DNA of 64,000 bases from Alcanivorax nanhaiticus (GTDB lineage Bacteria; Pseudomonadota; Gammaproteobacteria; Pseudomonadales; Alcanivoracaceae), in the NCBI RefSeq assembly GCF_000756665.1, contig NZ_ARXV01000002.1, positions 1-64,000 of the forward strand, given 5' to 3'. The notes under the pieces are model-generated. The model worked only from the letters and a program-made list of their open reading frames with translations, did no database searches and had not been told where the DNA came from. Shown one piece after another: positions 55,831 to 64,000 of this stretch. Position numbers and translations under genes: made by a program. Every line of letters begins with the position of its first letter. Position 1 is the first letter of the stretch.

Positions 55831-56213
55831 CCGACCTCTGATGCCGAAGGCGGGATTTGCGACGCAACAATCAAAGCACCATCATTCCGCAATGCGGTTC
55901 ACTTGAACGTCAACCAGCGAAGCAACGCGCCATCGCAAAGAAAGAGAGCTATCCCAAGAGCCTCGCCTGAGAGGCGAATCCGAACCTTGGCGAGGAAAAA
56001 ACCGATTCGGGTTACGAGAAGTGAGCTTCGAAAGGCAAAGCCTGCTGGCTTGGGATGTTGGGTTTTCGCAACTCGAAACTCGTTACTCGCTTCGGCACCT
56101 TGCCCATCATTTCGCGCTTTTCATTCCGCTTAGAAATATTCCAGACAAGCCTGTGCACTCTTAACCTCAGTGATCACTGAGACCTCTGTGACAGCCCCTC
56201 GTTTAAGGGTTGG
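55831..56213. other. Gene-free stretch with family A copy 7
   Basis: Holds a palindrome at 56,005-56,092 (GTTACGAGAAGTGAGCTTCG ... CGCAACTCGAAACTCGTTAC) of the same family as the other copies. Right of it is CACAGAG-type sequence (about 56,165-56,195) near the recX stop. No coding region is supported. Confidence 0.65.
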
Positions 56214-56684
56214 CTAATCCTCTTCCGGGACATCCAGCGCCGCAAAACTCTGCTCCGCATCGAAGCCGCGGCTTTGCAAAAAGCGTAACTGGCGGGCTTT
56301 TTCTTTTTGATCACCGGGACACGTGCGGAAACGGCGGGCGCGAGCTTCTCTGGCCAAGGCAAACCAGTCCACCCCTTCATTTTCTCCCGCCTCACGGATC
56401 GCTATTTCAATCAGCTCCCGATCGACCCCTTTCTGCTGCATCTCCTGACGAATACGCAGCGGACCATGGCCTCGTTCAATACGCGAACGCACAAAAAAAC
56501 CGGCAAAGCGCCGGTCATCGATGAACCCATGTTCTTCACACCACTCGATCACCGCCGCCATCGCAGGATGATCACCCACCTTGCTGCGCAGCTTGGTTTC
56601 CAGCTCGCGACGGGCATGATCCCGACGCGCCAGCAGGCTTACCGCCCGCTGACGCAGCTCGGATTCAGTGAGCGGTTTATTCAT
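56214..56684 (-). CDS. recX: RecA regulator RecX
   Basis: A 156-aa three-helix-repeat protein that modulates RecA filaments. [36 protein letters not shown] and KGVDRELIE are the family marks. It overlaps the recA stop by 8 bp and shares its SOS-controlled transcript. Confidence 0.95.
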   Translation of the reverse strand: MNKPLTESELRQRAVSLLARRDHARRELETKLRSKVGDHPAMAAVIEWCEEHGFIDDRRFAGFFVRSRIERGHGPLRIRQEMQQKGVDRELIEIAIREAGENEGVDWFALAREARARRFRTCPGDQKEKARQLRFLQSRGFDAEQSFAALDVPEED

Positions 56685-57714
56685 CGCCCAGTTCTGCTTC
56701 CTCTTTTGCCTCTACCGGTGCATCGCCCGGTACCGCCAGCAGACGGGCACGAATTTCCTTCTCGATTTCCTGGGCAATGGCCGGGTTTTCGCGCAAATAA
56801 TCACAGGCGTTCTGCTTGCCCTGGCCAATCTTGTCACCCTTGTAGGCGTACCAGGCTCCAGACTTGTCCACCAGACCCTGCTGCACACCCAGGTCCAGCA
56901 CTTCGCCCAGCTGATTGATGCCCTGCCCGTAAAGAATCTGGAACTCGGCCTGACGGAATGGTGGAGACACCTTGTTCTTCACTACCTTCACACGAGTTTC
57001 GTTACCGGTGACCTCGTCGCCCTGCTTCACCGCACCGATACGACGAATATCCAGACGCACGGAGGAGTAGAATTTGAGTGCGTTACCGCCGGTGGTGGTT
57101 TCCGGGTTGCCGAACATCACACCGATCTTCATGCGAATCTGGTTGATGAACACCACCAGGGTGTTGGCGTTCTTCACGTTACCAGTGATTTTACGCAGCG
57201 CCTGGCTCATCAGACGGGCCTGCAGACCCACGTGGGCATCGCCCATTTCACCTTCAATTTCCGCCTTCGGCACCAGCGCTGCTACGGAATCCACAATGAT
57301 CACATCCACCGCGCCGGAACGCACCAGCATGTCGGTGATTTCCAGGGCCTGCTCACCGGTATCCGGCTGGGACACGATCAGATCATCCACGTTCACGCCC
57401 AGCTTCTCGGCGTAATCCGGGTCAAGCGCGTGTTCCGCATCCACAAACGCACACGTCGCCCCTTTTTTCTGGGCTTCGGCAATCACACTCAGGGTCAGGG
57501 TCGTTTTACCGGAGGATTCCGGACCGTAGATTTCCACGATACGCCCTTTCGGCAAGCCGCCAATGCCCAGTGCGATATCCAGCCCCAGGGAGCCGGTGGA
57601 AATGGCCGGGATGCGCTCACGCTTCTGGTCGCCCATGCGCATGACGGACCCTTTACCAAACTGACGTTCAATCTGGGACAGTGCGGCGGACAACGCCTTG
57701 GATTTATCGCTCAT
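56677..57714 (-). CDS. recA: Recombinase RecA
   Basis: DNA strand-exchange ATPase, 345 aa. Walker A is GPESSGKTT (about 66-74) and Walker [30 protein letters not shown] is L2 region. Length and C-terminal acidic tail ([11 protein letters not shown]) are standard. A LexA box lies about 80 bp upstream. recX follows. Confidence 0.98.
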   Translation of the reverse strand: MSDKSKALSAALSQIERQFGKGSVMRMGDQKRERIPAISTGSLGLDIALGIGGLPKGRIVEIYGPESSGKTTLTLSVIAEAQKKGATCAFVDAEHALDPDYAEKLGVNVDDLIVSQPDTGEQALEITDMLVRSGAVDVIIVDSVAALVPKAEIEGEMGDAHVGLQARLMSQALRKITGNVKNANTLVVFINQIRMKIGVMFGNPETTTGGNALKFYSSVRLDIRRIGAVKQGDEVTGNETRVKVVKNKVSPPFRQAEFQILYGQGINQLGEVLDLGVQQGLVDKSGAWYAYKGDKIGQGKQNACDYLRENPAIAQEIEKEIRARLLAVPGDAPVEAKEEAELGDE

Positions 57715-57794
57715 TGTGACCCCTCTCCTGTGTCGGCGTGACAGTCATTGCATCGCCGGTATCTGTGTCGTCAAAACTGGCCTTTCAGTCAGCA

Positions 57795-57810
57795 CTGACA
57801 ATATGGACAG
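57795..57810 (-). promoter_or_regulatory. LexA/SOS box upstream of recA
   Basis: Read on the minus strand: CTGTCCATATTGTCAG, matching CTG-N10-CAG of gammaproteobacterial LexA sites, about 80 bp before the recA start. It should repress recA-recX outside DNA damage. Confidence 0.85.
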
Positions 57811-57869
57811 TATTATGAACAGGTATTCCTGTCCTTTGCAACCCTGTTTGTCTGATCGGGCAATTGTGA

Positions 57870-58358
57870 CTACTGCAGGCGGTCGTTCAACCCCTGGATG
57901 GCCGCCAAAATGGTCTGCTGACGAACGGCATGACGATCTCCGTCAAAATGAAAACAGAGCGCTTCGGCATAACCCAGTTTCTGTCCCCAGGCGATCCAGA
58001 CCGTACCTACCGGCTTCTCCGGACTGCCTCCATCCGGACCCGCAATGCCGGTGACCGCCACGCTGACATGACCACGGGAATGACGGATTGCCCCGCGCGC
58101 CATTTCCAGTGCAGTGTCTTCACTCACGGCGCCATGCACATCGAGTGTGGCAGCACTGACACCCAGCATCTCCTGCTTCGCCTGATTGGAATAGCTTACG
58201 AATCCCCGCTCAAACCAGCGTGAGGACCCGGGGATCTCCGTCAGCAGCTGGGCAATCCCGCCGCCGGTGCAGGATTCAGCCGTAACGGCCATGATCTGTT
58301 GTTTGAGCAGTGTATCAGCCAGCTGTCGGGCCGCATGCTCCAGTGCGTCCAGTTCCAC
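57870..58358 (-). CDS. pncC: Nicotinamide-nucleotide amidohydrolase PncC (CinA C-domain)
   Basis: A 162-aa stand-alone CinA C-terminal domain protein that deamidates NMN in pyridine-nucleotide salvage. MAVTAESCTGGGIAQLL and SVAVTGIAGPDGGSPEKPVG are family signatures. Upstream of recA on the same strand, a common neighbour arrangement; the 155-bp gap carries the SOS box, so the two are probably separate units. Confidence 0.94.
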   Translation of the reverse strand: MELDALEHAARQLADTLLKQQIMAVTAESCTGGGIAQLLTEIPGSSRWFERGFVSYSNQAKQEMLGVSAATLDVHGAVSEDTALEMARGAIRHSRGHVSVAVTGIAGPDGGSPEKPVGTVWIAWGQKLGYAEALCFHFDGDRHAVRQQTILAAIQGLNDRLQ

Positions 58359-58426
58359 GTTTCTATCCTGTCAGGCATTGATCATTCAATGCGCCATGTT
58401 ACCGGCACCGGCACCAAGCCAACACC

Positions 58427-59467
58427 TTATTTGATCTGCCGCTCCGCGTGCGAGCGCCACTGTGATGGGGAACACCCTGCCTCTCTGCGGAAAGCCCGAG
58501 TGAAGTTGGCGCCGTCCCGATAGCCCAGCTCCAGCGCGATCTCCAGCATGCTCAGCTGCCCTGCCTGAAGTAGATCACAAGCCCGCTGAAAACGAATTTG
58601 CCGCGATAACTCCCGGAAACTGGCTCCTTCATCCTGAAGACGCCGATCCAGCGTTCGGGGTGAGATATTCAGCAGGTCCGCCAGCTCCTCACGGGTGGTG
58701 ATCACATCACGGGAATAGGTGAGCATGGCGGTCACCCACTCCACCAAGCGCCCCTCTTTCAGGGTCTGTTGGGCCAACTCACTGCATTGTCGCTCAGCAA
58801 GCTGCAACGCTCCCGGGTCGGCCATTGCCAGCTCCCGGCCAACCAACCCTTTCGGGTACACAATCCGGAAACCGGGCTGGATTGGCCAACCAAAATGCCA
58901 GCGAGCCGGCTTCAAAGACTGGTAGCGTTCCAGATGTCGGGGGGAACCGATAGAGAGATACAGGTCATAGGCAGGCATCTCTCCCTGCAGTAACGAGAGG
59001 ATTTCCCAATGCCAGGCCACCGCAATGGTTTCCACGTGAAAGAGCAAATTCTGGGCCGACAGCTTGGCGGTAACAGACAGCAGCACCTCATCGTGCTCAC
59101 TGGCACGACGATATTGCAAACGAAAAGTAGGCATGATGATGCGAAAGTAGCGCGCCAACAATTGGAATACATAGTCCAGGTTGGGGCTGCTCAACATGGC
59201 GTACCCCAGCATGCCGTGAGAACTTAATTTGAGGCTGCGCCCCAGTTCAAAAGCCCAGGGGATATTCGGCGCGACGCGATACACCTCGGCAATCAACGCC
59301 TCCACTTGGGGCAGCGTGAGGCGCCCCTCCGGCGCGGCCAGTACACCTTCGTTGATTCCCGCCACTGCCAGCACGGCCTGCGCGTCCTGCCCTCTTGCCA
59401 CCAACAGTTCTGCCAGCCGGGCATAGTAACGGGCAGGGATAAACGGTAGCTCGGCTGAAGCGGTCAT
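58427..59467 (-). CDS. AraC-family regulator, probable alkane-hydroxylase regulator
   Basis: A 346-aa regulator. N-terminal arabinose-binding-type domain (about 20-190) and a C-terminal AraC HTH (about 245-335, with LADLLNISPRTLDRRLQDEG and IALELGYRDGANFTRAFRR). Divergent from the alkB gene with a 123-bp shared promoter that contains two AAATGACAA repeats, so control of alkB by alkanes or their products is likely. The identity of the ligand is not visible. Confidence 0.9.
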   Translation of the reverse strand: MTASAELPFIPARYYARLAELLVARGQDAQAVLAVAGINEGVLAAPEGRLTLPQVEALIAEVYRVAPNIPWAFELGRSLKLSSHGMLGYAMLSSPNLDYVFQLLARYFRIIMPTFRLQYRRASEHDEVLLSVTAKLSAQNLLFHVETIAVAWHWEILSLLQGEMPAYDLYLSIGSPRHLERYQSLKPARWHFGWPIQPGFRIVYPKGLVGRELAMADPGALQLAERQCSELAQQTLKEGRLVEWVTAMLTYSRDVITTREELADLLNISPRTLDRRLQDEGASFRELSRQIRFQRACDLLQAGQLSMLEIALELGYRDGANFTRAFRREAGCSPSQWRSHAERQIK

Positions 59468-59486
59468 CCCGAATCCTCATGTCAAT

Positions 59487-59516
59487 AAATGACAACAGAT
59501 TGGCGAAAAATGACAA
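59487..59516. promoter_or_regulatory. Candidate AraC operator, two AAATGACAA repeats
   Basis: Direct repeats AAATGACAA at 59,487-59,495 and 59,508-59,516 are exactly 21 bp apart, the two-helical-turn spacing typical for AraC-type half-sites. A short palindrome TGTCA-ATAAA-TGACA (59,480-59,494) overlaps the first. They lie about 75-100 bp before alkB and next to the regulator's start. Confidence 0.6.
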
Positions 59517-59590
59517 TTTTCGCAAGCTTCACTCTGGGACTCTGCCTCCACCGATTCTTCCCGTAACGGTGACTTGCGAGGCAAACAACC

Positions 59591-61015
59591 ATGACAAATC
59601 ACGCCCAACACACAGCACCACCAACCCCATGGACCGACCAGAAATACCTACTCTGGCTGGCCAGCCCTTTTCTTCCCCTGCTGGGCTTTCTCAGCCTTCT
59701 GGCAGGTTATGTGTTTGAACAGCCAGCCTTTTACTGGCTCATGCCGGTGTTTTTCTACGCCGTGTTACCGCTACTGGACTGGCTGGTGGGCACCGACATC
59801 AACAACCCACCGGAAAGCGCAGTAGCTCAACTCGAGGCCAACCGCTACTACCGCGCCATCGTCTATGCCTATATCCCGGCCCAGTACGCCACCACCATCA
59901 TGGCGGTATGGCTGGCCACCCGTGGTGACATCAGCATCGCCAGCATCATTGCACTGATATTCTCTGCCGGGCTCATCAACGGGGTCGCTATCAACACTGC
60001 CCATGAGCTCGGCCACAAACGTGCCGATCTGGAAAAATGGCTGGCCAAGATCGCCCTGGCTCCGGTGGCGTACGGGCACTTCTTTGTGGAACACAACCGC
60101 GGCCACCACAAGAACGTGGCGACGCCCCGAGACCCTGCCAGCTCGCGCATGGGGGAAACCTTCTACGCTTTCCTGCCCCGCACCATGATTGGCAGTCTCC
60201 GCTCCGCCTGGGCCCTGGAAGGCGAACGCCTTGCCCGTCAGGGAAAATCCGTATGGTCACTGGAAAACGAGAACCTGCGCGCCTGGAGCCTGACAGTGTT
60301 GCTGTTCGGTGCGCTGACCCTGTGGCTGGGCACCGGCGCTCTGGCCTTCCTGGCGATACAGGCATTCTTTGGTGCCGCCCTGCTGGAAGTGGTCAACTAC
60401 CTTGAGCACTACGGTCTTCTGCGACAATGGGACAAGCGCACCCAGCGTTACGAGCGCTGCGCCCCCAGCCATTCCTGGAACAGCAACAACATCGTTACCA
60501 ACCTGTTGCTGTACCAGCTGCAGCGCCACTCTGACCACCACGCCAACCCGACCCGGCGCTTCCAGTCCCTGCGGCATTTTGATGAATCCCCGCAATTGCC
60601 GTCCGGCTATGCGTCCATGCTGATTCTGGCGTACATCCCGCCTCTGTGGTTCAGGGTCATGAACCCGCGTGTTGCCCGCCACTACAACGGAGACGTCACC
60701 AAGGCACACCTGTACGGCCCGAAGCGAGAGCAACTGATAAAAAAATGGCAGACTGCGACACCGTCTTGCCCGGAGACCGAGGCCCCTGCAACGCGACCAC
60801 AAGAAGAACAACATTCCCCCAACGTGCCGTCTGCCAGCCGCCATGGCTGCAGCAACTGTGGGTATGTCTATGACGAGCTGAAAGGAAACCCCAGTGAGGG
60901 CTTTGTGCCCGGCACGCCCTGGAAAGCGATCCCGTCAGATTGGTCCTGCCCGGAGTGCGCTGTCAGGGACAAGGCAGATTTTGTACCACTGACGTCCACC
61001 GCCAAGCCGGTCTAG
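59591..61015 (+). CDS. alkB: Alkane 1-monooxygenase AlkB with C-terminal rubredoxin domain
   Basis: Integral-membrane di-iron hydroxylase that converts n-alkanes to 1-alkanols, the first step of alkane use. About six hydrophobic helices and the histidine boxes HELGHK (H138-H142), EHNRGHH (168-173) and LQRHSDHH (about 310-317) are present, plus NYLEHYG. After residue about 385 comes a polar Pro/Glu-rich linker and then a rubredoxin domain with C420-x2-C423 and C453-x2-C456. Typical AlkB is about 400 aa and takes electrons from a separate rubredoxin; here it is fused. Total 474 aa. Confidence 0.95.
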   Translation: MTNHAQHTAPPTPWTDQKYLLWLASPFLPLLGFLSLLAGYVFEQPAFYWLMPVFFYAVLPLLDWLVGTDINNPPESAVAQLEANRYYRAIVYAYIPAQYATTIMAVWLATRGDISIASIIALIFSAGLINGVAINTAHELGHKRADLEKWLAKIALAPVAYGHFFVEHNRGHHKNVATPRDPASSRMGETFYAFLPRTMIGSLRSAWALEGERLARQGKSVWSLENENLRAWSLTVLLFGALTLWLGTGALAFLAIQAFFGAALLEVVNYLEHYGLLRQWDKRTQRYERCAPSHSWNSNNIVTNLLLYQLQRHSDHHANPTRRFQSLRHFDESPQLPSGYASMLILAYIPPLWFRVMNPRVARHYNGDVTKAHLYGPKREQLIKKWQTATPSCPETEAPATRPQEEQHSPNVPSASRHGCSNCGYVYDELKGNPSEGFVPGTPWKAIPSDWSCPECAVRDKADFVPLTSTAKPV

Positions 61016-61214
61016 GCACTTTAACGCGAAGGTTTGCTGTCACATCAAACGCGGGATCGCTCACTGTGAGAGTGGCGGTTCCGCCACGATCCGACGGTGC
61101 CAACCGGCACTCCATTTCGCGGCCGAACGTCCGCTCCCACAAAGCGGTTTGCTGTAGCATCAAATGCCGGAGCATTTCCCGTGGGAGCGGCGGTTCCGCC
61201 GCGATTGCGCCGTC
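61016..61214. repeat. REP-like hairpins between alkB and the acyltransferase gene
   Basis: Three related units: GAGTGGCGGTTCCGCCACGA, GCGGCCGAACGTCCGCTCCCAC and GTGGGAGCGGCGGTTCCGCC. They lie in the convergent gap, where they could act as transcription boundaries. The flanking words GGTTTGCTGTC/GTAGCATCAAA are also repeated. Confidence 0.7.
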
Positions 61215-62564
61215 CTACCCCTCCAGCTCTACCAGCGACTCCTCGAGATAATCCAGCATGCGCTGAATGCGCGGCAGCGTCTCACGACAGGCGATGATGC
61301 CGAACTCAAGACTGTCGCAGTAACTGAACACCGTAATGTTCAGAGCGTAACCGTGCATGACAAGTGAGACAGGGTAAGATGCCAGCATCTTCGCATCGCC
61401 CATGTACAAAGGCTGCTTTGGCCCCGGCACATTGGAAATCACCAGATTGAACAGCGGGTTGATGCGCCCGGAAATCCCGGTCATCTGCCCAACAGAAAGG
61501 GGCAGATTGGAAATCATGGTGAAGATATCAATCTCCGCCTTCTCCATGGAGCGTAGTCGGCCCTTCACCCCGTTCATGGAATCCTTGATCGCTTCCAGCC
61601 GCTCCAGCGGATCATGTAGATGCGTTCCGAGACTTACCTGTACCGCAGTGATGGCATTGCCACCATCGCCTGCCTCGGCAGCAGAACGCAACGCCACCGG
61701 CACCTGCGCTACCAGCGGGTCATGAGGCAACTTGTCCAGCGACAGCAAATAACGACGCATGGCCCCGCCACACATGGCCAGGAAAATATCATTCACCGTG
61801 CCCTGATGTTTTTCTGCTGCCGCCTTGATTCGGTCCAGCGACCAGGACTGTGCTGCAAAACGGCGCGCACCGGTCACCCGGTGATTGAATACCGTCTTGG
61901 GTGCTTGATAGATGGTCTTGATATTGCTCTCTTTGGGCTGCCGCATCAGGTCCACAAACTGGCTGGTACCGCGTTGCATATTGCGCAGGGATTTCACCAG
62001 GCCAACTGCGGGGACCTTTTTCTTTCGCTTTTGCGGCAAACGGGTATTCCACTCCGAGGACCAGGGCGGAGGGAAATCTTCATCAGGGGTAGTGGCCATC
62101 CGTGATTGCAGCAGATTCATCCCCCCTGCCCCGTCCATCATGGAATGATGCATCTTGTTGTAAACCGCAAAGCGGTTACCTTCCAATCCTTCAATCAGGT
62201 AGCTTTCCCACAGTGGACGACTGGGATCCAGACGTTGCGCGTGCACCCGGGATACCAGTGCCAGCAATTCCCTCACACGACCTGGACGGGGCAGCGCGGA
62301 ATGCCGCACGTGGTAATCGATGTCAAAGTTGTCATCCGTGATCCAGGTGGCATCCAGCCTGCCGGGCACCCGTGAGTGCAATTTCTGGTTAAACGGGCGG
62401 CAAATGCCTTCCACCTCCACCATGCGACGATAGATCTGCTCCATGTAATCGTCAGCAGCATCCTCCGGTAAACCGTAAAGTTGCAGCATGCCGATATGCA
62501 TGGGGGTCTCCCGCGTTTCCATCAGCAGAAAACCGGCGTCAAAAATGGATAGCTTCTTTCCCAC
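61215..62564 (-). CDS. atfA: Wax-ester synthase/acyl-CoA:diacylglycerol acyltransferase
   Basis: Bifunctional WS/DGAT that makes wax esters and triacylglycerols for storage. The GTG start follows GAAGGA and gives 449 aa beginning with KKLSIFDAGF, like known Alcanivorax enzymes (about 450 aa). The catalytic motif HHxxxDG is HHSMMDG (H139-D144), and NDIFLAMCGGAMRR and SNVPGPKQPLYM are family marks. A longer reading adds 92 low-quality residues. Storage of alkane-derived carbon next to alkB makes biological sense. Confidence 0.93.
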   Translation of the reverse strand: MGKKLSIFDAGFLLMETRETPMHIGMLQLYGLPEDAADDYMEQIYRRMVEVEGICRPFNQKLHSRVPGRLDATWITDDNFDIDYHVRHSALPRPGRVRELLALVSRVHAQRLDPSRPLWESYLIEGLEGNRFAVYNKMHHSMMDGAGGMNLLQSRMATTPDEDFPPPWSSEWNTRLPQKRKKKVPAVGLVKSLRNMQRGTSQFVDLMRQPKESNIKTIYQAPKTVFNHRVTGARRFAAQSWSLDRIKAAAEKHQGTVNDIFLAMCGGAMRRYLLSLDKLPHDPLVAQVPVALRSAAEAGDGGNAITAVQVSLGTHLHDPLERLEAIKDSMNGVKGRLRSMEKAEIDIFTMISNLPLSVGQMTGISGRINPLFNLVISNVPGPKQPLYMGDAKMLASYPVSLVMHGYALNITVFSYCDSLEFGIIACRETLPRIQRMLDYLEESLVELEG

Positions 62565-62869
62565 TGTTCCTTCTCCCAGGCATTCCCTTGATGCGGGAAC
62601 GCTACGCCGGGCCGGGGGCAGGCACCATGACAGAACCCGCTTGGGGTTGAGCCATCTGGACAACGGCCCCGGTTCTGCTACGCTCAGCTTATGACTGACA
62701 TCATTGCGCCCACTGCGGCCAATCTCTCTGCTTTTACCAAGACAATCACCCCCGCAGCGGGCGTGGTTGCGAGCCTCCCTGCCTTTCTCTCCTGACGCCG
62801 AACGGCCGTGCTTGCGCCGGAAGTTCGGCGCAACCCGCACCTCAAATTTGATTTAGTCTGGAGAGAAAA

Positions 62870-63259
62870 ATGGCCAATTTGCCATCCATTACGGTCACCA
62901 CCGTAGATCGCGCCCAACTGTATGCGCTGCTGGAACGCCAGCAGGAAGACAGCGATGAAGTTGAGCACCTGTATGCTGAACTGGAGCGGGCCACCATCGT
63001 GCCCCCGGAGGAACTGCCGAAAGGTACCGTCTGCCTTGGCAGCCGTGTGCAGTTTCGGGAACTCGCCTCCGGCAAAACTCACCAGCGCGTGCTGGTGCTG
63101 CCCCACGACACCGCCACCCATGCGGATGCCATTTCTATTCTCAGCCCGGCCGGGGCCGCCCTGCTGGGCTTGAGCGTGGGGGATATCATCGAGTGGCCCT
63201 ACCGTAACCGCACCCTGCAGCTTGAACTGCTGGACGTCCTCCCCCCGGAGACAGACTGA
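62870..63259 (+). CDS. rnk: Nucleoside diphosphate kinase regulator Rnk
   Basis: A 129-aa protein with an N-terminal coiled coil (about 5-50) and a GreA/B-like C-terminal domain (VQFRELASGKTHQRVLVLP). It binds RNA polymerase and influences nucleotide pools. GGAGAGA precedes the ATG. Confidence 0.92.
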   Translation: MANLPSITVTTVDRAQLYALLERQQEDSDEVEHLYAELERATIVPPEELPKGTVCLGSRVQFRELASGKTHQRVLVLPHDTATHADAISILSPAGAALLGLSVGDIIEWPYRNRTLQLELLDVLPPETD

Positions 63260-63349
63260 GTGCCGCAACGCCTGCTCGCCGGGAAGCAGGCCCCACTTCC
63301 CGGCAAGCAGCTGCTACACTCAAATCAGGTGGCTAAAAGGGAGACAACC

Positions 63350-64000
63350 ATGACCCGTTTCCGCATCGAAAAAGACAGCATGGGCGAACTGAACGTCCCG
63401 GCCGATGCCCTGTATGGTGCCCAGACTCAACGGGCCATCAACAACTTTCCGGTCAGTGGTCAGCCTTTGCCTGCCACCTTCATTCGCGCCCTGCTGCTGG
63501 CCAAACGGGCCGCCGCCCGAGCCAATGGCGAACTGGAACAAATCCCGGAGAAAATGGCAGACGCCATTTGTCACAGCGTGGACGAACTGCTGGCATCGGA
63601 TTACATGCCACACTTCCCGGTGGATGTGTTTCAGACAGGTTCCGGTACCAGCACCAACATGAACGCCAATGAGGTGCTGGCCACCCTGGCCAGCCGTCAT
63701 TATGGTCAAGCCGTCAGCGCCAACGATCACATTAATTGCGGCCAGAGCAGCAACGATGTGATTCCCTCATCCATCCACATCAGCGCGGCCATCGCACTGG
63801 CAGAAGAGCTGTTACCCGCCCTGCAGCACCTTGTCAGTGTGACGCGCCACAAGGCCTCTCAGGTACATGACTACGTAAAGACAGGGCGTACCCACCTGAT
63901 GGATGCCATGCCTGTACGCATGAGCCAGTCGCTGACGACCTGGGCAGATCAAATCGAACACAATATCCTTCATCTGAAACAACTCCAGCCCTCAATCCAG
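63350..64000 (+). CDS. fumC: Class II fumarase FumC (5' part, cut by window end)
   Basis: The first 217 codons of a fumarate hydratase. MTRFRIEKDSMGELNVP, GAQTQRAINNF, FQTGSGTSTNMNANEV and NCGQSSNDVIPS are the class II fumarase/aspartase marks, and the GRTHLMDAMP segment is present. AAAGGGAGA precedes the ATG. The signature GSSxMPxK loop and the stop lie outside the window. Confidence 0.95.
   Translation, partial: MTRFRIEKDSMGELNVPADALYGAQTQRAINNFPVSGQPLPATFIRALLLAKRAAARANGELEQIPEKMADAICHSVDELLASDYMPHFPVDVFQTGSGTSTNMNANEVLATLASRHYGQAVSANDHINCGQSSNDVIPSSIHISAAIALAEELLPALQHLVSVTRHKASQVHDYVKTGRTHLMDAMPVRMSQSLTTWADQIEHNILHLKQLQPSIQ

Overview
The window reads as a continuous piece of a gammaproteobacterial chromosome from an oil-degrading marine bacterium, most likely Alcanivorax or a close relative. 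The main pointers are an AlkB alkane hydroxylase with an AraC-type regulator, a nearby wax-ester synthase/DGAT (AtfA type), and Pseudomonas/Oceanospirillales-like gene orders: xerD-dsbC-hom-thrC, rpsP-rimM-trmD-rplS, ffh-ypjD-corB, dapA-bamC-MBL-purC, recA-recX and purL opposite mltF. The species assignment is inference. No rRNA, CRISPR array, prophage or intact insertion sequence was seen. There is one tRNA gene, tRNA-Val(GAC).

Layout. 0.1-9.2 kb: a Do-type periplasmic protease, an ETF-beta lysine methyltransferase-like enzyme opposite a large secreted protein of unknown function, TrmH, a class III CoA-transferase, a membrane microprotein, an alpha/beta hydrolase opposite a GlxA-type regulator, a group III truncated globin and a DUF962 protein. 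9.2-18.2 kb: a MITE-like element, a serine hydrolase, a DUF3565 protein, a second globin, thrC, hom, alaC, dsbC (which looks like a lipoprotein), xerD and a YeaQ-type stress membrane protein. 18.6-27.5 kb: the ribosomal/tRNA-modification operon, ffh, ypjD, corB, a patatin-like lipase, DUF1289, gamma-carbonic anhydrase and a Nudix CoA pyrophosphatase.

27.7-35.0 kb is the most distinctive block, a complete curli-type functional-amyloid locus. Rightward there are three different curlin-repeat proteins (177, 419 and 312 aa) and a CsgH/CsgC-like chaperone. Leftward there are csgD, csgE, csgF and csgG. The two arms converge on a gene-free 1.36-kb stretch holding two MITE-like elements, one with a perfect TTAG target duplication of IS5 type. 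In E. coli the two curli operons are divergent, so both the orientation and the three-subunit content differ.

35.2-55.8 kb: Nudix, NIF3/YqfO-like, tandem PaaI thioesterases, purL opposite mltF, DUF72, a GntR/FCD regulator with probable self-operators, an HD protein, purC, an MBL hydrolase, a short BamC, dapA, gcvR, bcp, an AI-2E-family permease, tusA and a BepA-like protease. 56.2-64 kb: recX-recA with a LexA box, pncC, an AraC regulator opposite an AlkB fused to a C-terminal rubredoxin, wax-ester synthase, rnk, and the 5' part of fumC, cut by the window end.

Many intergenic gaps carry imperfect palindromes. The main family has arms built from words such as CGAGTTACGAG and TTTCGAAAGG (seven copies). 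A second family is built from GTTAACAGTGAATAGTGAACAG-like words (two copies). REP-like hairpins are also common. They are mostly at gene 3' ends and no named family is claimed for them.
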